From Clostridiaceae bacterium (lineage in GTDB: Bacteria; Bacillota; Clostridia; Oscillospirales; Acutalibacteraceae), in NCBI GenBank assembly GCA_904501895.1, contig CAJGCX010000071.1:1-8984 (forward strand): DNA of 8,984 nt. The letters run 5' to 3'. The notes under the pieces are model-generated. The model was not told the DNA's origin. It saw nothing but the letters and a program-made list of their open reading frames with translations, and made no database searches. Below, piece after piece: positions 1 through 5,057 of the stretch. Position 1 is the first letter of the stretch, and every line of letters begins with the position of its first letter. The position numbers were made by a program, and so were the translations under genes.

Positions 1-1
1 G

Positions 2-112
2 ACTTCTCGTGACGGTGTCATTCAGGAAGTTAGAAAAAGAGAGCATTACGAAAAGCCTTCTGTAAAGAGAAAGAAGAAGTCTGAGGCTGCACGTAAGCGT
101 AAGTTTAAATAA
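2..112 (+). CDS. rpsU: 30S ribosomal protein S21, C-terminal part (partial, 5' end outside window)
   Basis: The first 36 readable codons give a very basic tail with the motif REHYEKPSVKRKKKSEAARK followed by RKFK and a TAA stop. This is the characteristic C-terminus of bacterial ribosomal protein S21, a small (about 58 aa) protein of the 30S subunit platform. Roughly the first 20 residues lie upstream of the window. A clear rho-independent terminator follows 33 bases after the stop, so rpsU probably ends its own transcript here, with possible read-through into yqeG. Identification rests on the conserved KREHYEKPS and SEAARKRK segments and is secure despite the truncation. Confidence 0.95.
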   Translation, partial: TSRDGVIQEVRKREHYEKPSVKRKKKSEAARKRKFK

Positions 113-145
113 TTTTCGCTTTGCGGAGCTATGTTTTAAAACGCA

Positions 146-182
146 AGTGGGCATCCATTGACGGATTGCCCACTATTTTTTT
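146..182 (+). terminator. Rho-independent terminator after rpsU
   Basis: GTGGGCA (147-153) pairs with TGCCCAC (167-173), extended inside by TCC/GGA across a single bulged T at 166 and outside by the A146-T174 pair. The loop is ATTGAC and the stem is followed by TA and seven Ts (176-182). This is a canonical intrinsic terminator. No convincing promoter is visible between it and yqeG, so yqeG may depend partly on read-through. Confidence 0.9.
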
Positions 183-221
183 ACCAACAAACAAATCCTG
201 ATTTTTAAAGGAGAATTTTCT

Positions 222-740
222 ATGGCTTCACCTATGCCGAAATATCACTACAAATCTGTACTTGATATTTCTGTTGATGATTTACACAAAATGGGCGTAA
301 AGGCAATTGCCCTTGATATAGACAACACTATTTGCAACGACGGAAAAACAAATTGTATTGAAGGTCTTGGCGAATGGTTGAAAAAGGTTCAGAACAGCGG
401 TATTAAGGCTATGATTATATCAAACGCTATGCCACGAAGACCTAAAATCGTTTCAAAAATGTTAAGTCTGCCTTATATTGCAAATGCTAAAAAACCTAAA
501 TCTCACACCCTCATACAAGGTGCTGAAATGATGAGTGTTAAAATAAATGAGTTTGCTATGATAGGTGACCAGATTTTTGCAGATGTTATGGCCGCAAACG
601 ATTGTGGTGCTGTTCCTATTCTTGTTGATGCACTCCCTGGGAAGACTCGCTTCCCATTGTTTTATGCAACACGTCGCAGAAAGTCAGCTCCTATTATAGC
701 AGAATTTGAAAAATTACATGGATATGGTTACTATGATTAA
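222..740 (+). CDS. yqeG: YqeG family HAD phosphatase (HAD superfamily, subfamily IIIA)
   Basis: This 172-residue protein has the full HAD motif set. Motif I is DIDNT with the nucleophile D32 and acid/base D34. Motif II is the IISNA stretch with S67 and N68. Motif III is the lysine pair K90/K91 in NAKKPKS. Motif IV is GDQ at 115-117 with D121. The length, lack of a cap domain and GDQIFADV-like motif are typical of YqeG, a widespread Firmicutes phosphatase whose substrate is not established. The start is supported by AAAGGAG at 207-213, eight bases upstream of ATG. The 3' end overlaps the start of the aminopeptidase gene, indicating a two-gene operon. The protein should be cytoplasmic; no signal peptide or membrane helix is seen. 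The family assignment is firm and the physiological role is unknown. Confidence 0.93.
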   Translation: MASPMPKYHYKSVLDISVDDLHKMGVKAIALDIDNTICNDGKTNCIEGLGEWLKKVQNSGIKAMIISNAMPRRPKIVSKMLSLPYIANAKKPKSHTLIQGAEMMSVKINEFAMIGDQIFADVMAANDCGAVPILVDALPGKTRFPLFYATRRRKSAPIIAEFEKLHGYGYYD

Positions 741-1800
741 ACAATTACAAAATTCTTTAAAAGATAAAGGTATGGGATATTGCGCATTGATTATATCCCC
801 TGAAAACAGAAAATATTTCACAGGCTTTGAGTCATCTGACGGATTTTTGCTTGTATCATCTGACAGAGCAGTTTTCATTACTGATGGAAGATACATTGAA
901 GCAGCTGAAAAGCAGATTTTAAATTGTGAGGTCAGACTTTTAGGCAAAACTTATCCACAGATTGCTGAAATCCTCGGTGAAATGAACTGTAAGCATCTTC
1001 TTGTTGAAGCATCAAGAATGACTGTTGCTACATACAACTCACTTAAGGGCGTGCTTAAAAGCACAAGCATCGCAACAGACTCCACACTTGATTCGATGAT
1101 AAATGAGCTACGTTCAATAAAAAATGAAGATGAAGTTGAAAGCATTGTTAAAGCACAGAGAATTGCTGAAGATGCTTTCCAGCATATTCTCAAATTCATT
1201 AAAGTTGGCGTTACGGAAAAGGAAATAGCACTTGAGCTTGATTTCTTTATGCTTCGTAATGGTGGTGAAGGTCTTTCCTTTGAAACTATCGCCGTAAGTG
1301 GTAAAAATTCTTCAATGCCTCATGGTGTTCCAAGCAACAAGAAAATTGAAAATGGCGATTTTATCACAATGGATTTTGGCACTATTATAAATGGTTACCA
1401 TAGTGATATGACAAGAACTGTTGCAGTTGGTTTTGCAACTGATGAAATGAAAAATATTTATGATGCAGTTCTTAAAGCACAACAGAATTGCCTTGACAAT
1501 ATCAAGGCAGGTATTCCTTGCAAAACAGGTGATATGTTTGCAAGAAGCGTTATAAATGATAGTGGTTACGGAAAATATTTTACTCATTCAACAGGTCACG
1601 GTGTTGGTGTAGAAATCCACGAATACCCTAATCTCTCTCCTGCATCTGACAGTATTCTTCAGGTTGGTAATATCGTAACAGTTGAACCGGGAATTTATAT
1701 TCCTGAAAAGTTCGGTGTGCGAATCGAGGATATGGCACTTATCACCGAAAACGGTTGCCGTAACCTTACAAACGCAAATAAAGAATTGATAATATTATAA
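733..1800 (+). CDS. pepP: Xaa-Pro aminopeptidase (M24 metallopeptidase)
   Basis: This M24B peptidase of 355 residues should release N-terminal residues preceding proline and work in cytoplasmic peptide turnover. An N-terminal creatinase-like domain (about 1-125, with the SPENRKYFTGF stretch) precedes the pita-bread catalytic domain. All five metal ligands are present: D214 (MDFG), D225 (HSDMTR), H289 (STGHGVG), E318 (VEPGIY) and E332 (RIEDM), with accessory H285 and H296. The open frame extends upstream to a TTG at 706. I prefer ATG 733 because MIKQLQNSLKDKG aligns with the usual N-terminus of YqhT-type enzymes and because ATGATTAA overlaps the yqeG stop by eight bases, suggesting translational coupling. 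ATGs at 718 and 724 are also possible, and no start has a strong Shine-Dalgarno. In many Firmicutes efp follows this gene; here it does not. Confidence 0.92.
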   Translation: MIKQLQNSLKDKGMGYCALIISPENRKYFTGFESSDGFLLVSSDRAVFITDGRYIEAAEKQILNCEVRLLGKTYPQIAEILGEMNCKHLLVEASRMTVATYNSLKGVLKSTSIATDSTLDSMINELRSIKNEDEVESIVKAQRIAEDAFQHILKFIKVGVTEKEIALELDFFMLRNGGEGLSFETIAVSGKNSSMPHGVPSNKKIENGDFITMDFGTIINGYHSDMTRTVAVGFATDEMKNIYDAVLKAQQNCLDNIKAGIPCKTGDMFARSVINDSGYGKYFTHSTGHGVGVEIHEYPNLSPASDSILQVGNIVTVEPGIYIPEKFGVRIEDMALITENGCRNLTNANKELIIL

Positions 1801-1802
1801 GG

Positions 1803-1818
1803 TTAAATTATAATTTAA
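1803..1818. repeat. 16-bp perfect AT-only palindrome between convergent genes
   Basis: TTAAATTATAATTTAA is its own reverse complement and fills nearly all of the 21-bp gap between the stops of the aminopeptidase gene (+) and the small membrane-protein gene (-). It has no GC content or clear T tract, so it would be a weak terminator at best. It may simply reflect AT richness. Confidence 0.5.
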
Positions 1819-1821
1819 TCA

Positions 1822-2085
1822 TCACCTCAAAAACATTGTCGTTACGAATGCGCCTACACCCGCAGAGGCTAATATTTCTCCGATGAAAATCACTCGGCTT
1901 TTTATTTTTTGCTTGCGGGTTTTAGGCACAGAAGTAAAATTCATCACGCTTGATATGGCTTTTGTTTTTAATTTTCCTTCACTTTCACGGCTGTATTCAG
2001 GCTTTACGAAAAACAATGCTTTTTCAAAATAATCACATCCTGTTTCGTGAATTTCAAGAACCTGACGATTGACACCTTTAACCAT
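1822..2085 (-). CDS. Small conserved-looking protein with C-terminal membrane segment, function unknown
   Basis: The 87-residue product starts MVKGVNRQVLEIHETGCDYF. It has a polar, charged middle (EYSRESEGKLKTKA) and a basic stretch KTRKQKIKSR at about 55-64. It ends in a hydrophobic segment VIFIGEILASAGVGAFVTTM (from residue 65), so a single C-terminal transmembrane helix is likely. The frame is open to 2124, but the ATG at 2085 is preferred because GAGGAAAA lies at 2097-2090 just upstream. An extended -10 promoter candidate is found at 2154-2149. From memory the N-terminus resembles small uncharacterised Oscillospirales proteins starting M(V/I)KGV; I cannot verify this. The gene is monocistronic, convergent with the aminopeptidase gene and divergent from the glycosylase gene. 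No function is proposed. Confidence 0.7.
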   Translation of the reverse strand: MVKGVNRQVLEIHETGCDYFEKALFFVKPEYSRESEGKLKTKAISSVMNFTSVPKTRKQKIKSRVIFIGEILASAGVGAFVTTMFLR

Positions 2086-2148
2086 AAAATTTTCCTCACA
2101 AATATTCATTAATATAGTGAACATATTTTTGGTAATTTAGTTGATTTT

Positions 2149-2177
2149 ATTCTACCATTTGTGCACAATTTTCACAG
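2149..2177 (-). promoter_or_regulatory. Candidate extended -10 promoter for the 87-aa protein gene
   Basis: Reading the minus strand, TAGAAT (2154-2149) is preceded by TGG, forming an extended -10 (TGnTAGAAT). A poor -35 CTGTGA (2177-2172) sits 17 bases upstream. The predicted start point, near 2142, would leave a leader of about 57 nt before the ATG at 2085. The -10 is five of six to consensus; the -35 is only three of six. Confidence 0.5.
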
Positions 2178-2215
2178 AAAAATTTGTCAATATGGGATTT
2201 TAACCAAAAATAAAT

Positions 2216-2243
2216 TTGGAATTTTTTATACAGATAGTATAAT
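2216..2243 (+). promoter_or_regulatory. Candidate sigma-A promoter upstream of the glycosylase gene
   Basis: TTGGAA (2216-2221) and a perfect TATAAT (2238-2243) are separated by 16 bases. Transcription would begin near 2250, inside the TTTTCAAC/GTTGAAAA inverted repeat, and leave a leader of more than 260 nt. A perfect TATAAT closer to the gene (2473-2478) lacks a recognisable -35, so which one drives the gene is unresolved. Confidence 0.4.
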
Positions 2244-2247
2244 AAAC

Positions 2248-2281
2248 TTTTCAACGAAATTGTTGAAAACTCTGTTGAAAA
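2248..2281. repeat. Inverted repeat TTTTCAAC/GTTGAAAA plus a third half-site
   Basis: TTTTCAAC (2248-2255) and GTTGAAAA (2262-2269) form an 8-bp perfect inverted repeat with a 6-base spacer. GTTGAAAA recurs directly at 2274-2281. The cluster lies just downstream of the TATAAT at 2238-2243, where an operator could block or modulate initiation. No protein can be assigned from the sequence. Confidence 0.5.
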
Positions 2282-2362
2282 TGTTAATAACTTGGCTTTA
2301 AATCAATGATTTTACGGAATTTTCCCTACTTTTCGACAACTGTAGAAAAACATTGTTAAAAC

Positions 2363-2398
2363 TTTGTCAAATACAATTTGTTTTAAACGCTTGACAAA
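2363..2398. repeat. Inverted repeat TTTGTCAA/TTGACAAA
   Basis: Two 8-bp arms at 2363-2370 and 2391-2398 are separated by 20 bases. Each arm contains a perfect -35-like TTGACA, pointing away from the other. The corresponding -10 positions (CATACC at 2414-2419 on the plus strand, and weaker on the minus strand) are poor, so a pair of divergent promoters is only a possibility; a dimer binding site is the alternative. Confidence 0.4.
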
Positions 2399-2516
2399 TT
2401 ATACAGTTTGGAACATACCTCACTCAAAATTTATCTAAAAATTTTGTGCAATATGTCATTAGTAATTTTACATATAATTTTCATATTTTTTTAGTTATTT
2501 TGCAAAGGATTTTATT

Positions 2517-3317
2517 ATGAAAAATTGTTACAGAATCCCCTGCCCTGACAACTTCAATTTGGGCCTTTGTCTTGACTGCGGCCAGGCCTTTCGTTGGACC
2601 TTAAACGAAAACAAGTGGCAAGGAGTTGCCTATGGAAAATTTATAGAAATTGAGCAAACTGAAAACGAGCTTATTTTCCACAATTGCACCGAAGAAGATT
2701 ACAATCACATCTGGAAGGGCTATTTCGATTTTGACCTTGATTATGGTAAAATTGTAACATCTTATGATGATAAATACCTCTCATCTGCCGTTACTGAATA
2801 CAATGGTATTCGTATTCTCCGCCAGGAGCCTTGGGAAGCGCTCTGTTCATTCATCATTTCGCAAAACAATAACATACCACGAATCAAGGGTATTATTGAA
2901 CGACTTTGCGACTCCTTTGGTGACGGTGAAGTAGGCAAAAAAACATTTCCGTCCGCCGAGACACTTTCCAAGCTTACCGTTGAAGACTTAGCACCTTTAC
3001 GTGCAGGCTTCAGAGCAAAATACATTATTGATGCAGCACAAAAGGTTGCAAATAATGAGGTTGATTTTGAAAAAATCGAGAACTCACCTATTGAATTCGG
3101 CAGAGAAGAATTACAGAAAATCAAGGGTGTTGGTGCAAAGGTTGCAGAATGTACACTCCTTTACGGTTTTCATAAGCTTGAAGCCTTTCCTGTTGACGTA
3201 TGGGTAAAGCGAATTATGGCTGAAATGTACCCAAATGGACTCCCTGAGTGTACAAAAGGTACCGAGGGAATTGCTCAACAATACCTTTTCCATTGGAGAA
3301 GAATGCAGGATAGATAA
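2517..3317 (+). CDS. ogg: 8-oxoguanine DNA glycosylase/AP lyase, OGG1-like
   Basis: This 266-residue HhH-GPD glycosylase should excise 8-oxoguanine from DNA and cleave the abasic site, as part of base excision repair. An N-terminal OGG_N domain (about 1-110, with LDCGQAFRW) precedes the helix-hairpin-helix domain. The hairpin KGVGAKVAEC carries the catalytic lysine K208, and PVDVWV supplies D227. Their 19-residue spacing equals that of human OGG1 K249/D268. QNNNIPRI (116-123) matches the OGG1 NNNIARI segment contacting the opposite cytosine, and LRAGFRAKY matches its LGYRARY segment. These features favour OGG1 over AlkA. The start is supported by AAAGGA at 2504-2509, seven bases before ATG. 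No operon partner is present; the gene is flanked by a long AT-rich leader and a putative small RNA gene. Oxidative damage repair fits an oxygen-sensitive anaerobe. Confidence 0.93.
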   Translation: MKNCYRIPCPDNFNLGLCLDCGQAFRWTLNENKWQGVAYGKFIEIEQTENELIFHNCTEEDYNHIWKGYFDFDLDYGKIVTSYDDKYLSSAVTEYNGIRILRQEPWEALCSFIISQNNNIPRIKGIIERLCDSFGDGEVGKKTFPSAETLSKLTVEDLAPLRAGFRAKYIIDAAQKVANNEVDFEKIENSPIEFGREELQKIKGVGAKVAECTLLYGFHKLEAFPVDVWVKRIMAEMYPNGLPECTKGTEGIAQQYLFHWRRMQDR

Positions 3318-3332
3318 TTTTTATCTATTTAG

Positions 3333-3361
3333 TTGACAACTTAATTGTTATATGCTATTAT
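3333..3361 (+). promoter_or_regulatory. Near-consensus sigma-A promoter of the putative small RNA
   Basis: A perfect TTGACA (3333-3338), a 17-base spacer and TATTAT (3356-3361, five of six) form one of the two best promoters in the window. The predicted start is near 3368. The only transcription unit downstream on this strand is a hairpin plus terminator ending near 3445, because the next gene (malic enzyme) is on the opposite strand. Confidence 0.85.
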
Positions 3362-3367
3362 ACATAC

Positions 3368-3445
3368 ACTTTACATAGGTTATATCTCGTCTCCTGACGA
3401 GTGAAAAAGGAACCCCATCGGTTTATCCGATGGGGTTTTGGGTTT
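3368..3445 (+). ncRNA. Putative small RNA, about 75 nt, with UCCU-loop hairpin and terminator
   Basis: Between a strong promoter and a strong terminator lies no credible open frame. The predicted transcript has a single-stranded 5' segment of about 18 nt, then a 6-bp GC-rich hairpin CTCGTC (3386-3391)/GACGAG (3396-3401) closed by the tetraloop TCCT (3392-3395). An A-rich linker GTGAAAAAGGAA follows, then the 11-bp terminator stem. The loop TCCT is complementary to AGGA in the linker (3408-3411), allowing a short pseudoknot; equally, the exposed CUCCU could pair with Shine-Dalgarno sequences of target mRNAs. I do not recognise a riboswitch family. The absence of any downstream same-strand gene argues for a trans-acting small RNA rather than a leader. 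An orphan leader left by gene loss is the alternative. Confidence 0.65.
3409..3445. terminator. Strong terminator, probably bidirectional
   Basis: AACCCCATCGG (3411-3421) pairs perfectly with CCGATGGGGTT (3427-3437) around the loop TTTAT. On the plus strand TTTTGGGTTTTATTT follows, ending the putative small RNA. On the minus strand the same stem is followed by CCTTTTTCAC, so it can also end the malic enzyme transcript, whose stop lies about 60 bases away. Confidence 0.9.
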
Positions 3446-3498
3446 TATTTATGCATTTTTATTTCTTTATAGATATTTTTTAACTCAATAAAGTATAA

Positions 3499-4671
3499 TT
3501 ATTTTCTTGCAACACCTGATGCTCTTGCAGCCTCACAAACGGCCTTTGCAACAGTTGTTCCAACTCTTTCATCAAATGCTTTTGGAAGAATATATTCCTC
3601 ATTAAGCTCCTCGTCAGAAACAAGAGATGCAATTGCCTTTGCTGCTGCAATTTTCATTTCCTCATTAATATCACTTGCTCTGCAATCAAGTGCACCACGG
3701 AAAATTCCAGGGAATGCAAGTACGTTATTAATCTGATTAGGATAATCACTTCTGCCTGTGCCAACAACTCTTGCACCGGCATTTTTTGCTTTATCAGGCA
3801 TAATTTCAGGAACAGGGTTTGCCATTGGGAATACAATCGCATCAGAAGACATTGACTTAATCATTTCTTCCGTTACGATATTCGGTGCTGAAACACCGAT
3901 AAATATATCTGCACCAACCAAAGCATCCTTAAGTGCGCCCTTAAGATTATTCTTGTTTGTGATTTCAGCCATTTCCTTTTGTGCAGGATTCATCCACTCT
4001 TCGCCTACTGCAAGAATACCATTTTTATCACACATTATAATATTTCCTGCACCCATTTTATGTATAAGCTTTGCAATAGCAATACCTGCAGCACCTGCAC
4101 CGCTGAAGACAACAGTACAATCCTCTAACTTTTTATCAACTACACGAAGTGCATTTGTAACGGCAGCACCAACAACAACTGCTGTGCCGTGTTGGTCATC
4201 GTGGAAAATTGGAATATCGCACTTTTCCTTTAATTTTCTTTCAATTTCAAAGCATCTTGGTGCAGCAATGTCCTCAAGATTAACTCCACCAAAGCTTCCT
4301 GACAAGAGATAAATGCAATTTACGATTTCATCAACATCCTTACTCTTAACACAAAGAGGAATCGCATCAACTCCACCGAATTCCTTAAAAAGAACACATT
4401 TACCCTCCATAACAGGCATTCCTGCTTCAGGGCCAATATCACCAAGCCCTAAAACTGCTGTACCATCTGTTACAACTGCGACAGTATTCCAACGACGAGT
4501 TAACTCATAAGATTTATCTATATCCTTCTGAATTTCAAGACAAGGCTGTGCAACACCGGGTGTATATGCTAATGACAATGATTCCTTATCATTTGCCTTT
4601 GCCCTTGATTTAATTTCAATTTTACCTTGCCATTCATAATGAAGCTTAAGGCTTTCTTTTGCGTAGTCCAT
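3499..4671 (-). CDS. NAD(P)-dependent malic enzyme (malate dehydrogenase, oxaloacetate-decarboxylating)
   Basis: This 390-residue short bacterial malic enzyme should convert malate to pyruvate and CO2 with reduction of NAD(P), in the cytoplasm. The catalytic tyrosine is Y36 in AYTPGVAQPC and the general-base lysine is K91 in MEGKCVLFK. Metal ligands are in LEDIAAP (E133, D134) and FHDDQHGTA (D158/D159). The Rossmann glycine motif is GAGAAG at 191-196, and an acidic D216 lies near the end of the second strand, which hints at NAD over NADP. ANPVPEI and the SDYPNQINNVLAFPG stretch complete the family signature. The ATG at 4671 has AAGGGG about 11 bases upstream, a rather long spacing. It lies downstream of glpK and the 91-aa gene on the same strand, but a palindromic repeat sits in the gap, so co-transcription is uncertain. 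Fermentative malate use or NAD(P)H supply are the likely roles. Confidence 0.94.
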   Translation of the reverse strand: MDYAKESLKLHYEWQGKIEIKSRAKANDKESLSLAYTPGVAQPCLEIQKDIDKSYELTRRWNTVAVVTDGTAVLGLGDIGPEAGMPVMEGKCVLFKEFGGVDAIPLCVKSKDVDEIVNCIYLLSGSFGGVNLEDIAAPRCFEIERKLKEKCDIPIFHDDQHGTAVVVGAAVTNALRVVDKKLEDCTVVFSGAGAAGIAIAKLIHKMGAGNIIMCDKNGILAVGEEWMNPAQKEMAEITNKNNLKGALKDALVGADIFIGVSAPNIVTEEMIKSMSSDAIVFPMANPVPEIMPDKAKNAGARVVGTGRSDYPNQINNVLAFPGIFRGALDCRASDINEEMKIAAAKAIASLVSDEELNEEYILPKAFDERVGTTVAKAVCEAARASGVARK

Positions 4672-4696
4672 TGTTGTATTTGCCCCTTAATACCAG

Positions 4697-4767
4697 GTCA
4701 TTCTGAGCGTAGCGAAGAATCTCTGTTATAGTCAAACAGATTCTTCGTCGTTCCTCCTCAGAATGAC
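4697..4767. repeat. Imperfect palindromic intergenic repeat, GTCATTCTGAG type
   Basis: Perfect 11-bp terminal arms GTCATTCTGAG (4697-4707) and CTCAGAATGAC (4757-4767) flank an inner stem, CGAAGAATCT (4713-4722) with AGATTCTTCG (4738-4747). GTT/AAC then pairs across a 2-base bulge around a short loop. The arms are separated from the inner stem by unpaired CGTAG and TCGTTCCTC. From memory, the outer GTCATTCTGAGCG and inner CGAAGAATCT sequences recur as intergenic repeats in many bacterial genomes, possibly as a non-autonomous element. Only one copy is in this window. It lies between the 91-aa gene and the malic enzyme gene and could form a large RNA hairpin in the shared transcript. Confidence 0.85.
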
Positions 4768-4781
4768 ATTAATCATTAGTT

Positions 4782-5057
4782 TTACTGTCTTTCAAAATAT
4801 TCATCATCAGCAATGAAATATGTGCGTATATATCCGTCAGCTGCAACGAAAACTATTTCACCTGTTGTTGGTAGATAATACACCATATCATTACCATCCT
4901 CATCTGTTTCGTGCTTTTTCAACGCTTTAGGATTATTAATCACTTCATTTGCCCTGATTAAATATTCCTCTGCTGAATCGCAGTTTGTATCTTCTCCGTG
5001 GTCAAAGAAATGCTCACGCATCTTCTCACCGTCACGGAAATAATGCTTTATTATCAT
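4782..5057 (-). CDS. Small protein resembling C-terminal nuclease-type domains of polymorphic toxins
   Basis: The 91-residue product is acidic and has no signal peptide or membrane segment. An N-terminal REHFFDHGED motif (H16 and H20 region) leads into a helical SAEEYLIRANEVI stretch. A strand-rich C-terminus follows: MVYYLPTTGEIVFVAADGYI, then RTYF and a terminal EYFERQ. From memory this order (HF..HG, EY...A, Y...TGE/NEF, DG.I.TYF, YF..Q) matches small RNase-like domains at the ends of secreted polymorphic toxins (BECR-fold proposals) and occurring alone in Firmicutes; this is unverified. The start overlaps the glpK stop as TAATG, so translation is probably coupled; ATG 5021 (MREHFF) is an alternative. 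No immunity-like gene is adjacent, which argues against a conventional toxin pair. The function is not established. Confidence 0.75.
   Translation of the reverse strand: MIIKHYFRDGEKMREHFFDHGEDTNCDSAEEYLIRANEVINNPKALKKHETDEDGNDMVYYLPTTGEIVFVAADGYIRTYFIADDEYFERQ

Larger units (their letters stand above)
2125..2516. other. AT-rich gene-free intergenic stretch between divergent genes
   Basis: No credible coding sequence lies here. It is strongly AT-rich and separates the divergent small-protein and glycosylase genes. Contents I can see: the minus-strand extended -10; a plus-strand TATAAT at 2238-2243 with TTGGAA 16 bases upstream; an 8-bp inverted repeat TTTTCAAC/GTTGAAAA at 2248-2269 with an extra GTTGAAAA copy at 2274-2281; a second inverted pair TTTGTCAA (2363-2370)/TTGACAAA (2391-2398); and another TATAAT at 2473-2478 shortly before the glycosylase gene. 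The length is unusual for two ordinary monocistronic genes, but I find no RNA fold or terminator. Confidence 0.6.

Noticed and set aside
714..1587. Several 77-91-codon minus-strand frames inside the aminopeptidase gene
   Set aside because: They are antisense shadows of a complete M24 peptidase with all metal ligands and lack ribosome binding sites.
2248..2400. Possible replication origin, since GTTGAAAA/TTTTCAAC repeats resemble sequences near some dnaA genes and dnaX is in the window
   Set aside because: No TTATCCACA-type DnaA boxes are present, and dnaA, dnaN and recF are absent; dnaX lies 6 kb away beyond unrelated genes.
3386..3437. PreQ1, guanidine or other small riboswitch controlling a downstream gene
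   Set aside because: The conserved bases of these families are not present, and no same-strand gene follows the terminator.
3402..3475. Short GTG-initiated frame across the small RNA and its terminator (VKKEPHRF...)
   Set aside because: It reads through the terminator stem, lacks a Shine-Dalgarno and has no protein-like composition; the structured RNA explains the region better.
3758..4312. 184-codon open frame on the plus strand opposite the malic enzyme gene
   Set aside because: It is a low-complexity Ala/Ser/Pro/Ile-rich antisense shadow of a fully motif-supported malic enzyme, with no ribosome binding site.
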